Below are positions 11,706 to 23,404 of a stretch of DNA of 64,000 nucleotides, piece by piece. The notes beneath the pieces were generated by a model, which worked only from the letters and a program-made list of their open reading frames with translations, made no database searches and had not been told where the DNA came from. Within the stretch, counting starts at the first letter, position 1, and the number at the start of each line of letters is the position of its first letter. The DNA lies in assembly GCA_015680685.1 (NCBI GenBank), contig MNCI01010443.1:277992-341991 (forward strand), written 5' to 3'. This DNA is from Gnetum montanum (Eukaryota > Streptophyta > Gnetopsida > Gnetales > Gnetaceae). A program made the position numbers and the translations under genes.

Positions 11706-14700
11706 TTATTGGTTTAGTAATTTTTTGATTTTTCGCATTTTAACGTTGGGAGTAGAGTTAGCAGGTATGATTCTATATTCAGCGTCCCCTTCACTGATCA
11801 CTTTGAATGGTAATTCAGCCCAAGGGACGTCTGATGGAATTGTCTTAGCGTTAGTATTTTCTTGCGCTTCTACATGTATCACGGTTTCTGTGTCAATTGT
11901 GGTCTCTAAGTGAGGTTGCGTATGTACAATGTCTGGCCCGGGTATTTCTATTTTGGGTGGGTTTTCTTCTATGTTTAAAGGATTACCGCCTATCAGTTGT
12001 TGTTCATTTATGTCATGTTGTCTAGGCTCTTTAAGCTTAACCTCTGAACCTTGGTCTGTGTCTATGTACGATGAGATGATGGGTGTAGGAGCCTCCCCGT
12101 GTATGATGATTTCACCACCTTAATAAGGCAGATGAATCTCTTGGTGCATAGGGGATGAGACTGCTTTCAGTTGGGCTAACAAGGGCCTTTCTAATATTAG
12201 GTTGAATCCTAGCATCTCATCAATTACTATGAAGTTGGCAGATGTGGGGAATTGGTCCCCTGCTATGAAGTCTAAGGTCACAGTGCCTTTGACTATCACG
12301 CACGATCCGTTGAATGATTTCAAACATGTAGTGGCGGTTGGTCTGATTAGCTCTGTGAGCCCAAGTTGTTTGATGATGGGATATGGGACTACATTTGTGG
12401 TAGCTCCATCATCTACATGGACCCTATGTATCTTGAATTGGTTTACTCGTATTGTTATGAACATAGGGGCTGTTGTTACCCCTCCCGTTTTCTCATCCAA
12501 CTTGATGTTGTTATTGTGGAAACTTAGTGTCTTGGAAGTTGACCCTTGAGGTGAGTACATTATCGCATGAATTGAAAGTTCATTTGGAGGCAAGTCCTTG
12601 CTCACTGGGATAGATGTTAACATGCGCACTAAAGCTTCATGATAGGTTTGTGATGCTAACACTAGGTCGTATAGGCTCAGTAAAGTGTTCTTTTATTTGA
12701 GTGCTTGTGTGACCTGTGTTAGAGCTATTGCTAGGTTTTTACTATTGGGCGCATGTTTATCAACAGTGGCTTGGTCCATTGGGCCCAACAGTTTTATTTT
12801 GTGCATCGTTGGTTTGTCAGTTTTTTTGGAAGTCATTGATTCCGGCGTATCACATTTTCTAGATGATTCACTCTCATGGCCTGTGTTTGGTTTATGGTTA
12901 GGTTGTGTCATGGGTATTGCATTTAATGGAGTAGGTTTAGGAGGTCCTAAGGCTAGCCATTAACGCTCCTTCTCCAAGCGCTCGCGTGTGAGCTTATCCT
13001 CTAGGCATTCTCGTGTGTGGCGTGGAGGTGGAGCTGGTTTTAGAGCCTCAGGCTATTTTGGGATTCATACTACGTATGGAGTAGGGCGAGGTTGCGTTTG
13101 GATGGTCACATGCGGTTGAGCGGAGGGCTGGCTGGGCACCCTGATGATATAAGGACTGGGTTTACTTTGCGTTTGCAAGGTGGAGGATTGATAATCATTA
13201 GGACTTTCGAGTGTCCTAACGACGTATGGGGTTGGTTTAGGTGGAGGTTGTACCTCTACTATTGTGACCACAAGTGGTACTTAGACTACGTAAGGGGCAG
13301 GCCGAGTAAAAGGGATTGGTGAGTTTACGGTAGGAACGACGGAGGGTACACGTACCACGTATGGTTTTTCACGGGTTGGGGTGTTAGGAGTTGCCACGGC
13401 GGGGGGTACTCGGACGACATAAGGTTGCTGCAGTGAATATGATGACTGAGGCGCCGATGTTTGTATAGTGGGCAGAATACGCACTACGAATGGTTTATTA
13501 GGCATTTTTTGCTCATGGTTAGAATAGACGGTGTTAATGCTAGGTGTTTCAGGTTCGTTATCTAGGTAGATTGTGTTAATAACGTATGGTGCCTCTTTCG
13601 TATTCAGAGGGTCTTTATAGACACCCATGGCCTGGTTCTGCGGTTGGACCAGGTTGGCCTCATCAAAAGTGATCTGACCTCCATCGATCATTTGTTGGAT
13701 GTCTTGTTTTAGGGTGAAACAATAATCTGTGCCATGCCCGTTACGTTGATGATAGTCACAGAAGTGATCCATTCTAAAACCTTTTGGTATTGGGGGTTCA
13801 TCCGACATTGGTAAGCTTAGGTTCTGAACCAGTTGATAGAACTGATAATGTCTCTGGATAGCAGCAGGGGATAACTGTTTGTGTTTCATTAACCCAGCCT
13901 TTAGGAGTTGGTCAAACAACTGCGATGGTTTCATAGGTAGTGGTGTGTATTGGGAGGGTTCTTTCCTTTCGAAGTTTCTTGTACGATTCGGTGATGGGTT
14001 TTGTGATGAGGACGATTCTGGTGTGATCGTAGGAGTGGGTTTAGTGTAATTAGTAGGGGCAATAGGCAGTTTGCTTTGTTGTCCCATGTTTGCTTACTGT
14101 GTTTCTTCCAACGCTACTATAGTTGTCTTAGGCTTTTCTTTATCTTTTTTACTGTGTTGATTCTTAAAGGCTAAATACGCAGGATCATGGCTATTTTGGG
14201 CCACCTACTCTATTTTTTTAATCTATACAAAGGCTTGATTGAGGTTATGCGCATTGAGGTAATATAACTTGGATTTGAAAAAGTCATTCATAGACCCTTT
14301 TAGAATGGTAAGCAGATACGTCTATGGGATCGGCTCATGGAGCTCATTGAGAGTAGCACTCCACCTTTGGATGAATTTTTGTATGGGTTCTAGAGGTTCT
14401 TGTTTGACCTATATAAGACTGTCAAGTATCGCTTCAGGTTTCAAGTTATATTTAAACCTGGTAACAAATTGATGTAACAACTCCTCTAGAGAAAATATCG
14501 AGTTTCTTGGCAAGGCCCGAGACCAATCAAGTGCTCTCCCTACGAGAGACATAGTGAACACTCGCAAAATGGCGTGTGGCCATGCTTGAAGTAATGCGCA
14601 TTCCAGTCTAAATGTTATAAGGTGAGCATTGGGGTCCATCTCCCCATTATATTTAGTTAGCGTAGGCAATGATACACCTTTGGGTAAGGTTAGGGGTGGA

Positions 14701-15920
14701 ACAGTAGAGCTGATGGGGTCATCGTGGTAAAAGTCCACTACCTTTAACTCTCCGTCGGTGGCCGTCTTGAGGCGCTTGACCTCGTCAGTTAGTTTCTGCA
14801 TTAGTTTCTTAGCATCCACCTAGTCTTGAGTGCTAGGTGAGGTGGAAGCTTAAGGATGTGGTACAGTGTACAGATTAGATTGTTGGATGGTAGGTTGGAA
14901 GGCTGAAAGCTGTGTAGTTGGCGGTTGCACTTGTGGAATATTTATAGCAGGCGGTATCAGAGGTGGCATATTGTGGGCAAGGGGTTGCTGTTGTTGTGGT
15001 TGTGTTTGGGGGATGTTGACCGATGGAATTGTATGAGGTGGTATGTTGTAGTGAGGGGGTTGATGTGGTTGAGCACCAATCGCTACCCATTGTCCGGTCA
15101 TGTTCTGTGTAGGAATCCCCTGAACTTGTTGAGTTACAGCGATAAAAGGGACTCCATGAGTTTGGACCCGGGGGATATAATGGGCAGACATAGATGCCGG
15201 TATCACATGTGGCATCCCGATCACGTGGGGTGGGAAGGTCACTCCTACATTGTTTTGAGGGGGTTGCATTTGTAAGAACGGGGGTGCCGTAGTTGTGGGA
15301 GGAATTGCGAGGGGAAGTGTGTTGACTTGAACATCATTTGCTAGAGGAATGGGGATGAGAGCGGCTACGTCTTGTTGAGGCACATGCGCTTGTGTGATTC
15401 CATATGGCTAGAGGGACATAGTTTCACCCGTGAATGGGTGAAACAATGGGTTTATATAAGTTTGTGGGCTAAGGATGTGGTATGAGTCTTCATGCTCAGA
15501 TTGGGCAGTGAACTCATCTTCCTTTTCCGGTTGAGAATTTACTATAGGCTGATCTAGCAATTGGCTCATTTGCAGGAGGAGATGTGTGATGAGCTCAGAG
15601 TAAGGCTCTGGAAGAGGGATGATGTCATATGGGGAAGGGATGAACTCTTGTCCTCCCCTATGGAAAAGTTTGTTTTGTCTCTTTACTTCTATTTCGGCTT
15701 GGTCCACGACTAGGCCAGCTTGTATTTTCATGCATATGAAGTTGTACTAGTCTTGAGTTATAATGTTAGAGGATGGGTTTCTCCCTTGCAATCTAAGTTA
15801 TCGGCGAGGCCCAACTGTGAGTTGTACCACGGGCTATTGGACCGCGGGCTGTTGGACAGCCATGGTGCCTACGATGTCTGTGACCTAGGTGGTTGTAGCG
15901 GTGGTGTTTGCAGTGTTCAT
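11706..15920 (-). pseudogene. Gag-protease polyprotein, element C (point stops)
   Basis: Single frame of 1405 codons from MNTANTT (15920) to KKLLNR plus TAA (11706-11708). Gag core LTKYNGEMDPNAHLITF to the FKYNLKPEA region, about 14690-14420. Knuckle CDYHQRNGHGTDYC (C-x2-H-x4-H-x4-C) near 13720-13765. Repeated PYVVR(V/I)P motifs between about 13470 and 13070. Protease motif VDDGATTNVV near 12400. Several in-frame stops occur, including a TAG after IITQ near 15748 shared with D and A, and others near 15400, 14820 and 13275. The equal frame throughout shows that the gag-to-protease fusion is the ancestral state, ending at a true stop before pol. Confidence 0.9.
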
Positions 15921-15959
15921 GATGAACAGTTGAGAATATGACACAGTGAAGGGCTATGG

Positions 15960-16735
15960 AATTAGAGTACTTAGTGCAGCGTAAACCTATGTTGATGGCG
16001 TACAGCGTATAAACTAGGTCTCAGCATATAGGCTTCAACTACCAGCGTATAAGGGTAGCGTAGACAACGTGTAGGTATACAGCGTATAGTGTCAGCGTAG
16101 AGAATCTACGGCGTAGAGCGTGTAGCGTAAACTGAACGGCATAGACAACGTCAATGTATAGCAGTGTCAGCATATAGCGTAAACCAAGTCTACAGCGTAA
16201 AGCGCATGATGTAAACTTAGTAGCAGTGTATATGTTGGCAGCGTAGAAAGATTCTTGTGTGCAGCGTAGATAAAGTCTACAGTGTAAAGTGAGTAGCGTG
16301 TGTATTAGTAGCGTAAATAGAGTTGTGTGTGCAGTGTAGAAAAAGTCTACAGCATAAAATGTGTAGGGTCAACGTATAGCATAGATAGAGTCTACAGTGT
16401 ATAGCGGACGGCGTATATTCAGCAGCGTAGATGCTGGGGAGTTTTCTGATAGAGTCGGTGTATGGTTAGTAGTGTAGACGCTAGGAATTTTGTAGATAGA
16501 GTTAGCATGAGCTTAGCAGCATAGACGCTCGATGACATAGGCGCTAGGGCATATGTGGATAGTAAGTTTTAGACTGAGTAGTGCAGACGCTCGACGGCGT
16601 AGACGCTGGGGCGTATGCAGACAGTAAGTTTTAGACTAAGCAGCGTAGATACTGGGAGGTTTGTAGACAGGGTCGACGTATAATCGACAGGGTAGACGCT
16701 GGGAATTTTGAAACACAGTAAGTTTTAGGTAGAGG
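15960..16735 (-). repeat. 5' leader of element C with AGCGTA motif array
   Basis: Non-coding. Dense AGCGTAGAC, AGCGTATA and GCATAGACGCT variants on the plus strand, as in D and E. No usable ORF. Confidence 0.7.
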
Positions 16736-16752
16736 CCCTCCTTCTAGCGCCA
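16736..16752 (-). promoter_or_regulatory. Primer-binding site, element C
   Basis: Sense strand TGGCGCTAGAAGGAGGG, a 17-base match to the complement of the plant tRNA-Asn 3' end including CCA, five bases from the LTR end. Confidence 0.85.
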
Positions 16753-16757
16753 ATTTC

Positions 16758-17985
16758 TGTACCATCTGAAATCATCGATCTCCAGCTGGAAGGAAACAGA
16801 AACCGTGGGATCACTGGACATGCACAGAAGACCCTACCTTCGCTTGAGGGCAAGTTGAAATTAACGAAGGCAGAGTACCTTGAGTGGTCTGCACGCAGAT
16901 CAGGCAAGGATTTCCCCAGACGTACACCGAGGTGCTATACGCTGGGTTATATGTAAATAGCGTAACAAGCATAAATCAGAGCGTAAATAGTGTAACTGAT
17001 GCGAACGGAGCGTAAACGTAAAAGAGTGTAAATAGTATACATGCAGTAATTAATGCAAAACTATGACAGATTTTAGGAAGAAAATGTAACAATGCTATTT
17101 CAAAATGAGAGTTACAATGCACCGGTCTAACGTAGTTGTGGCTTTGACACAAGGCAGATGAATAGCCCCAGTGGATGCAGGGATGACTGTATGTTGGTTC
17201 AAACTATAGGCACAACGTAGAGGCTGTATGCTCAACGTACAGGGTTGAAGTCCAGTGTACAAGGTTTTCTACTCTGGTTCTTAGCGTCTCTATTTTTTTC
17301 TTGCTTACTCCAAATTGCCAACCGACCACGATTTAGTGAAAAATTAGGGGTTTTTATACAGGTTTTGATTAGACTCGAGTTGGGTGACACATGGCTCATT
17401 GACTGGGTGTGAAAGCATAAAATTTACAAGTGTACATGTTACATTTGCTGGGCGTATACGCTGCATCAAGCAGGCGTATACGCTGGGCATATACATTGAT
17501 GGATGCTGGGCATATATGCTGATGGATGCTCTGTTCGTGTGAATTGCTGCCTTGTACCAAATCTTGCTCTACAGTGCTATTTCCATCTTTAGGGATTGCA
17601 TGCCAGGCATATGCATCAATCGTATAGGATTATCGTACTTGTGAGGTGTGTACACTGGGTGTGTACACTGGGTGTCTATGCTGGGTGTATACGCTGTAGA
17701 TTCAATCTGGGGCATATACGCTGGGCGTATACACTGTGAACATTGGGTGTATACGCTGAGAATACATACTTAGTATAAACTAAGTGTTTTAAGCTCCGAA
17801 GTTGCCAGGTTTGATAGTAGATGTTGTCATGGTCGTCGACGGGTCCCAAGAAACTACCCCGTTGAGTTCGACTCTACTTGAAGTTGTTTATGGGGTTCTC
17901 AAGCTTTAGTCATGCTGGGGGAACATCGTGACTTAGCTTGATTCTTTTTGGAAAAGTACTAAGCTCAAAATTTTGTGGTGTTTCA
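16758..17985 (-). repeat. 5' LTR of element C
   Basis: About 1228 bp from TGAAACACC (17985, sense) to the end at 16758 (...TACA). TATA box at 17358-17351. U3 carries the same GCGTATACGC-type units as D and E (about 17450-17760). Confidence 0.9.
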
Positions 17986-18189
17986 GTCCCTTTCCATCAA
18001 GAAGCGACAGACCATGTCTGCTACTATGCTAGGCTAAGCTACATGGTCCAGCAAGGCATAGCAATCTTGAGGAAGGGATAAAAGGAAATTCGAAAGGTGG
18101 AGTCAATGGAGTTCACAAGACTTGCATCGTAGGAGACAAGATTTGCAAATCAGCAAAGCTTTTGCGACTAAGGCAAGTTTCTACGCTAC

Positions 18190-18209
18190 GCTACGCTACG
18201 TAGCGTAGC
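18190..18209. repeat. Perfect 20-bp palindrome in LTR of B
   Basis: GCTACGCTACGTAGCGTAGC, preceded by two further CTACG copies. It lies about 330 bp upstream of the TATA box. The same TAGCGTAGC / TAGCATAGC word recurs in the leader end, introns and spacers of B's ORF-X (for example 58725-58740 and 60820-60920). Confidence 0.9.
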
Positions 18210-18521
18210 AAGTATGTGACACATAGAAAAATGCACGATGAAGTGCTATGCCATGCCAAGCATGCTACGTCACAGAGCACAGCAAGGCATGTAGGTGGTT
18301 GTGCGACATCAATGCACTCCACTCAATCGGACCATTGGCACATGTCTCCAAATGTTGACAGCAGAATTATGGTGTAGTAGAATTGCAGTTATTGCATACA
18401 GGTTCACATCGCAACGGTCTTGTAGGTCCAACGGTCACAAACGATACGAGTTGCACCAGCAAGACAACAAAGGCCCGAGGCACATAACATTCAAACCACC
18501 CCTTTCACATGCCCTCAGTCC

Positions 18522-18528
18522 TATAAAT
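18522..18528 (+). promoter_or_regulatory. TATA box, LTR of element B
   Basis: TATAAAT in the context AGTCC-TATAAAT-ACCC, the only good TATA in this LTR. Confidence 0.6.
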
Positions 18529-19258
18529 ACCCTAGAAAATGGCATGCAAAAGGTCCACAATTTTTAAAAGTTGGCAATTTCAAAAGAGTTCACATCCTTC
18601 TTGAAGCAAACAGCTTTCAAGTGGTGGAAAATTTGAAATTCTGAAATAAAGATTTCCCCTCTCTCCAGCATTGAAATATCAAAGTCATCTGTTAACACTG
18701 TAAATAATGAGTCTCTCTCGGCTGGCGTGAGGTCCTATCTCCATTCTACCACCTTGGTAGAACCCTGCATTGTTTGTACATGAGTTTGTGCCCAAGTGCA
18801 TAGCTCTTTTTTCTCGACACACCTTGGTTACCTTCAGGATTTCTACACTCTGTTATGTTGTGTAGTCAATTGTATCCACCCTGACCGAGCAAGTTTGTAG
18901 CTGCAAAGTAGTGCATGTTTCTAACCACACTTTACTTTATTTTTTGCTTACTGTCTCGTTTTGTATAATTTTCCATTTTATTCACCTTTAAGCATTACTT
19001 TGTATTACTGTCACATCCTTTTTTAGTTCCTCTCCTGTTTCATTTACTTTCAAGAATTATCTTGCATTTCACATTATTTACGTTGCAAAAGGCTATATTA
19101 ACGCCGATGTAAATCCCTGTCTGATCGACCAAACCATTCAGGGCACCCCGTATACACACACCCAACATGGCCCTCCCTTGCATACGGGATTGGAACTGTT
19201 GTGCCCGCCAACCCCAGTGTTCTTCCAGCCGTCAACATTTTTAGTTGTTACAGTTTTC

Positions 19259-19275
19259 TGGTGCTAGAAGGAGGG
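19259..19275 (+). promoter_or_regulatory. Primer-binding site, element B
   Basis: TGGTGCTAGAAGGAGGG, the tRNA-Asn-type site with one C-to-T change, six bases after the LTR end. Confidence 0.8.
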
Positions 19276-19369
19276 CCTTTTGGTACCTTTTTCGTGTGTC
19301 ATGGTAGTTCTGTGAACCTTCTACACCCTAATACATATAAGCGTAAATGCAACAACCTGCTGCGGTTGT

Positions 19370-20120
19370 TTGCACTTTGTGCGGTGCAGACCGGTTGCCT
19401 CGATGGCTCCTTGGGAGCCCTATAGAACATAAGGCCTCCAATCGCCAGCTAACTAGCTTGTTTTATGGTTTTCTTGCATGCATTCTATACCCCATCTCAT
19501 GTGGTACAGATTGATCACTTCAATGATCCCTCCGAGATCCTGCGAGATGCAAATTCTGATTGATCGCTAGTTAGTTCGTTCATCTTATAGTTGTCTTGCA
19601 TGCATTCTGGACCCCACCTCGTGTGGAAAAGATCGATCACTTCGACGGTCCCTTGGGGATCCTGCAAGACATAAAGCCTTCTAGGTTAGCTCCCTCACCC
19701 TTATCTACAATTGTTTACGTGTCGTACGATGTAGATCAGTCGCCTCGACGATCCCTTTAAGACCCTATGGGACATAAATCCTTCAGATGACGAGTTAGCT
19801 TGCCTCCCCTTTTACAGTAGTCTTGCACGCGCTCTACACCCTAGCTCGCACAAGAGTAAACATGGCACCCTTCTGCTATTTTTTGCACCTTGTGTGGTGC
19901 AGGTCGGTCATCTCGACTGTCCCTCTGAGATCCTGTGAGACATAAAGCCTTCTTGATTGCTTATCAAATGAACTTGCCTTATAGTAGTCTTTCACATGCT
20001 CTGTACCTCATTGCACATTGACATAAACATGACATCCTTTGTGGTTGTTTACGCTTTGTGTGGTACAGATCGGTCGCCTCGATGGTTTCTCCGAAATCCA
20101 GCAAGACGTAAAGCCACCTT
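19370..20120 (+). repeat. Six imperfect tandem units in the leader of element B
   Basis: A core of about 60 bases (TGTGGTACAGATCGGTCGCC, then CTCGATGGTCCCT, a GATCCTGCGAGAC segment and ATAAAGCC) recurs at about 19374, 19500, 19618, 19726, 19895 and 20055, spaced 110-170 bases. The intervening DNA shares TCTTGCATGCATTCT. It lies between primer site and gag, where packaging signals normally are. No ORF of substance. Confidence 0.75.
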
Positions 20121-20189
20121 TTGTTTCTTTATCAGCCCTTTTGTTCTTTTTACACTTCTTGCATTTTTTTCATAATTACTTGCTTAGCA

Positions 20190-21774
20190 ATGGCTTCCAC
20201 CACCACCGCTATTGACACCTTCAACATAGAGGTGCCTTTCATGGTTCAAGGCACCACTCGTGCAGAACAATCACTGAACCCCATGATGGAAGCATGTCGA
20301 TCACTCAGAATCCAAAATAGGGGACCTAAGGGATTAGCCTAGTAACACAAGTGTTATAGTTTCCTTTGCGTGAAGGTGTAGGATAATCTGCCCTTTGATT
20401 TACATGAACTCGAGGAAAAACATAGCTTCGAGTTCACTTATTGCAATGAGAAGGAATTCATTCCTACCCCTAGCATTCCTGTGCTTTTAACGTAAGACTA
20501 TCAAAGTCTATTGGACTAATTGATCTAATTGGCTAGACTTAGGGAGTAACCAGACATCGCATCTAACTAGGACAATGCCTTTCAAGATGGATAGGAAGAG
20601 CTCGATTCCCAATCTAACGAAGGGGGTCAAGTCAACCTCGTTCCTGTCCCGCCTACCTAGTCCCTCTGGGCCAGCCCGTTGTCTGTCACCATTCCCTTTT
20701 TCATCATGCCTACACTTCAGCAGCCTACACCCGCAACTACAATGGGTAGCCATGCCACATACTCGGTGTATCATCACCCCTATTCCCTGGTTGCGCTCGC
20801 AGCAACTATGCCGCCGCAAACTATTTATCAGCACATTCCTACAGTGCATAACACACCTATCATGGCTACCCTACCGCATGTCCATACTATACCTACTTTG
20901 CAACCACACATAACTCCTTGGCTGATTCTTACGTATGCATCTGTTCCACCCATTGTGGTGGGCCTAGGTGCATCCATGTGGTGGACCCCATTTACCTCTT
21001 CATCTGTTCTACAACCATCGCAGATGTCTCACTACATTCGCCCTCAGGCCTATCCAACCCCACAAATGGTACATCCTGGCACGGCGCCATGGTCTATCCC
21101 ACCAGTAACCCAAATGACCTATCTAACAACTCAACCCGCTATTACCGCTCTGACAATAACACCCACCAGGTGTGGACAATGCAAATAGCACCTTTAGCGG
21201 GGGTGGCCCCAACGACACTGTCGATGGGTCAAATCACCAACGCCACCATGCCACATGTGGGAGTTTCCTCTGCAGTCCCTCAACCGTCTACAATGTCTCT
21301 GGGTCTGGACCAAGCGTTTCAGCTCATCCAAACCCTAACTAGGGAGGTAAAATGCCTCAAAGCTATTGGGTCTGACATGGTACAAGTCATAGACATTTAT
21401 CAGTATGACCCCGTCAACCCTACAATTCCTGCTTTGATATTACCACCCAAGATGTCTCTCTTGCACTTCACGAAGTATGATGGGGAAGGGGATCTGAATA
21501 CACATCTTGTCACCTTTCGGTCAGAGTCTTTGCTATTGCAAAAGTGGTTGCATACAATCGTTCATGTCTTCGCCATGTCCATAGCTGGGAAAGCCCTAAA
21601 TTGGTATTGCACATTGCCATGTTCATCCATTTCGACTTTGGAAGAACTCTTGACCTAGTTTGTGACACGCTTCAAGTATAACTTGAAGCCATAAACCACG
21701 TTGGATCAGCTGATGGGTGTGAAACAAAACCCGCTAGAACCAGTCCAAAAATTCATTCAACGTTGGAGCATGAC
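20190..21774 (+). pseudogene. Gag of element B, 5' part (interrupted by element A)
   Basis: Likely start ATG at 20190 (MASTTTAIDTFN). The first frame stops at 20340, a His/Pro-rich stretch follows, and the gag core appears in another frame (FTKYDGEGDLNTHLVTF, about 21460-21520; FVTRFKYNLKP near 21660-21690). It breaks at RWSM where element A begins and resumes at 54371 as TLNEIYEPIMEAHLL. Frameshifts near 20340-20920 and stops near 21656 and 21692 kill it. Confidence 0.85.
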
Positions 21775-22761
21775 TGAAACACCATAAAATTTTGAGCTTA
21801 TCACTTCTCCAACAAGAATCGAGCTAAGTCACGATGCTCCCCAGCTAAAGCTTGAGAACCTCACAGACAGGTTCGAATGGAGTCAAACTAAGCAAGAAAT
21901 GGTTCCCTAGGACCCACAGAAAAATATAGTGACATCTGGCATTAGACCTGGTAAATTTTGAACTCAAAATACTTGGTTTTCACTAAGTATGCATCCTGTA
22001 CACTGGCCTATACATGCCTAGCGTATGGCCCAGCGTGTAGCAACATTTGAGTCTCAAAAACTCATTAAAATGGACCAAAATTGAAGGTCTAGACTCCCCA
22101 TGACCTTCCCTAAGGCCCCAGGTAGGTCTCAGGCTCCTAACAATCAAATTTTGGGTACCAAATGGGTCATTTCCTGTCTACACACACATCCAAATTTTTC
22201 ACTAGATCAAGGTTGGCAATTTTTGGACAAAGGGAGACAAAAAAAACTGGAACCGAGGAGACTTAGGAAATTTGGACCATAACTCTGCACCCTGGACTTC
22301 TACCCTACACGCTAACCATATAGCCTTCATGCTGTGCCTATAGTCCAAACTAGCATACCATCCTCCCTCCGCATCACCGGGGCTTTCCGTTCGCCTTGTG
22401 TCAGATCCACAACTATGTTCACACTAGTGCATTGTAATTCTCCATTTTGCAATAAAGTTGTTTCATTTCTGGTTAAGATTTGTTATAGTTTTTATCCATT
22501 TTTATTTGGCTCTGTGTTTGTTTCCTTGCACGTTTATGTTCTGGTTTACGTTTATCACGCTGTTTATGCATAACCCAGCGTATTGCACATTGGTATATGT
22601 TGGGGAAATCCTTGTTTGATCCGCATGTGGACAACCCAAGGTACTCTACCTTTGTTAGTTCCAGCTCATCCTCAAGTGAAGGTAGAGTCTTCTGTGCTCA
22701 TCCACAGATCTTGCGGTGCTCGTCCCATTCCAACCTTACACCGACAATTTCGGATAGTACA
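21775..22761 (+). repeat. 5' LTR of element A (536-bp internal deletion)
   Basis: 987 bp, TGAAACACC to ...TAGTACA. Colinear with the 3' LTR except for one gap at about 22189/22190, where about 536 bp present at 53263-53805 are missing. The lost part holds the CATAAAAACC TATA-like site and most of the CCCAGC-type repeat units. Confidence 0.9.
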
Positions 22762-22766
22762 GAAAA

Positions 22767-22783
22767 TGGTGCTAGAAGGAGGG
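22767..22783 (+). promoter_or_regulatory. Primer-binding site, element A
   Basis: TGGTGCTAGAAGGAGGG, five bases after the 5' LTR, tRNA-Asn type with one substitution. Confidence 0.8.
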
Positions 22784-23404
22784 CCTAACACTGCTTAAAC
22801 CTACTCTGATCCACCATAGATCTCTTCGGACCCGTTAATTCACCACTCTCTGTGCTTCTGATGTATCACCAAGTTTCCTCAGATTTATACTTCATCTGCA
22901 TAACTCTAATTTTGCAACTCCCTGAATCTGTGTCCTGTTCCACAGCAATCTCAGCTTCTACACACTGCCCAATTTACCTGCACGTTGTAGATCTTGTCTA
23001 CACGCTACCCAACTTAAATACCTGCATGCTATAGACCTTGTCTGCATGCTACCTAGTTTACCTGCACGTGGTAGACCCTGTCTACACACTACCTAGTCAA
23101 CCCGCATGTTGTAGACCCTGTCTACACGCTGCAACCACTTGCAACATGCTAACCACTCTGTCTTTACACTGACGGTTGTAGTCTGCATGCCGTGAGCCCA
23201 ATTTATGCACCGTGACCAGTTTCTGTATGCTAGTTGCTGAAGCCTGTATGCTGGGATCCAGTCCATACACTGTGTAAACAGGCTACACGCTACCAACTTA
23301 GGTGTATGCTAATAAGTATACCCATTTCATACTTGGCCATATCCTCACTTGTACACCCTGACATTATCTCCCACCCACCTAGTTACACTCACGACCTTTT
23401 CATC
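22784..23404 (+). repeat. 5' leader of element A with diverged tandem units
   Basis: Non-coding. From about 22950 to 23320 it consists of units such as CTGCATGCTATAGACC and TTGTCTGCATGCTACC, repeated at roughly 50-base spacing, then shorter TACACGCTGC-like words. It is equivalent to the TACGCT-rich leaders of C, D and E read on the sense strand. Confidence 0.6.

Larger units (their letters stand above)
10007..17985 (-). mobile_element. Tat/Ogre-like LTR retrotransposon C (partial, minus strand)
   Basis: Same plan and close similarity to D: 5' LTR at 16758-17985, primer site, leader, gag-protease, hairpin array and antisense ORF-X. D has been inserted into ORF-X, so the remaining ORF-X, pol and 3' LTR lie left of the window. 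The LTR starts TGAAACACC at 17985. The right flank gtccc (17986-17990) joins sequence of element B's LTR region. The gag-protease is one reading frame throughout, broken only by point stops, making this the least shuffled gag copy in the window. Confidence 0.9.
17986..19252 (+). repeat. 5' LTR of element B (left limit uncertain)
   Basis: Right end ...GTTACA at 19252 is followed by six bases and the primer site. A TATA box lies at 18522-18528 (CTATAAATAC), so R-U5 is about 700 bp. No similarity by eye to the LTRs of A, C, D and E. The matching 3' LTR is outside the window, so I cannot tell whether C lies inside this LTR or just left of it. Confidence 0.7.

Noticed and set aside
17986-20189. 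Host gene with a TATA box at 18522
   Set aside because: The region ends with LTR-type CA, a primer-binding site and a gag start, so the TATA belongs to the LTR of element B.
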